From Acidimicrobiales bacterium (GTDB lineage Bacteria > Actinomycetota > Acidimicrobiia > Acidimicrobiales > UBA8190), in NCBI GenBank assembly GCA_035531755.1, contig DATKSK010000042.1, positions 1-64,000 of the forward strand: 64,000 nucleotides of DNA, in the 5' to 3' direction. Positions 63,576 through 64,000 of this stretch are shown here, piece by piece (position 1 is the first letter of the stretch; each line of letters starts with the position of its first letter). The translations under genes and the position numbers were made by a program. A model generated the notes under the pieces. That model saw nothing but the letters and a program-made list of their open reading frames with translations, searched no databases and was not told the DNA's origin.

Positions 63576-64000
63576 TCAGCGGACCAGGATGCGGCCGCAC
63601 TGATCGCACGTGACGACGGCGTCGGGCGGTGCCCGGCGGATGCGATCGATCTCCATGGCGGGGAGCGCCAGGTGACAGCCGCCGCACGAGCCGCCCACCA
63701 GCCGGGCCGCCCCCGTGCCGCCGAGCCGGGTGCGCAGCTGCTCGTAGCGGGCGAGGAGGTCGTCGCCTACGCCCGCCGCCGTCGTGGCGCGCACCTGCGC
63801 CTCCCCGGCGATCTCCTCGTCGAGCGCGGCCTCTGCGACGCCGATGGCGGCCCGGAGACGGCCGGCGTCGTCCTCGAGCGCGCCGCGCGCCACGTCGCCC
63901 TCCTGGAGCTCGCCGTCGAACGGCTCGAGCGCCTCCATGATCTCGAGCTCCCGGTCCTCGAGCTCGGCGATATGGCGCGCCAGGTGCTTGACCTCCTCGC
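63576..64000 (-). CDS. C4-type zinc-ribbon coiled-coil protein, 5' end outside the window
   Basis: At least 140 residues; the frame stays open through the right edge (EVKHLARHIAELEDRELEIM upstream of the first internal Met), so the N-terminus is missing. A long charged coiled coil is followed by GGSCGGCHLALP and VTCDQCGRIL, two CxxC pairs forming a zinc ribbon (CT398/C4-type family). Usually next to a Nif3-like gene; role unknown, possibly nucleic acid binding. Confidence 0.9.
   Translation of the reverse strand, partial: EEVKHLARHIAELEDRELEIMEALEPFDGELQEGDVARGALEDDAGRLRAAIGVAEAALDEEIAGEAQVRATTAAGVGDDLLARYEQLRTRLGGTGAARLVGGSCGGCHLALPAMEIDRIRRAPPDAVVTCDQCGRILVR

Overview
The window is a stretch of very GC-rich bacterial chromosome, densely packed with genes on both strands. 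GTG starts, 1-8 base stop/start overlaps and frequent promoters that place -10 boxes 6-8 bases before a start codon (leaderless messages) point to an actinobacterium. The 42-residue FGDAGFYGS...GYWLAASDGG repeat protein, the F420-type luciferase-like oxidoreductase and the general gene mix suggest a member of the Acidimicrobiia; that placement is inference. No rRNA, tRNA, CRISPR array, integrase or transposase was seen.

Layout. 1-5.1 kb: small proteins, a secreted repeat/GerMN protein, an NHL propeller protein, an LLM oxidoreductase. 5.2-13.4 kb: acyl-CoA ligase, fatty acid desaturase, acetyltransferase, a GH26-like lipoprotein, PPOX and NTF2 proteins, a DMT transporter. 13.4-16.5 kb: a hybrid sensor kinase plus a REC/HD-GYP regulator. 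16.8-25.1 kb: a complete V/A-type ATPase operon (H-C-I-K-F-E-A-B-D) ending in a universal stress protein (USP). 25.2-30.7 kb: a translationally coupled operon of acetyl-CoA synthetase, 2-oxoacid dehydrogenase E1alpha, E1beta, E2 and an acyl carrier protein. 30.9-40.2 kb: USP, CoA-transferase, amino-acid permease with glutamate dehydrogenase, GABA-type aminotransferase, aminoaldehyde dehydrogenase and a saccharopine-dehydrogenase-like enzyme. 40.3-46.2 kb: USP plus acetyltransferase, divergent from archease-RtcB (RNA ligase), then a second permease-USP pair. 46.4-51.1 kb: HemL-like aminotransferase, PuuB-like oxidase, Lrp regulator and polyamine-type aminotransferase. 51.1-58.6 kb: small proteins, cupin, GH1, substrate-binding protein with GH13. 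58.6-64 kb: quinone oxidoreductase, autoregulated TetR with haloalkane dehalogenase, sulfatase, histidine phosphatase and a zinc-ribbon protein running off the right edge.

The most interesting signal is a 14-bp motif close to GGGACCTTCGNCCC, which resembles the mycobacterial DosR/DevR box. It recurs upstream of the V/A-ATPase, the acs-pdh-acp operon, glutamate dehydrogenase, two USP genes, archease-rtcB, the GerMN protein, the propeller protein and a DUF6458 protein. In three operons it lies exactly 23 bp upstream of a TANNNT -10 box, centred near -42.5. I infer a dormancy or hypoxia-type regulon that links ion pumping, acetyl-CoA and glutamate metabolism, stress proteins and RNA repair. The regulator itself is not in the window.
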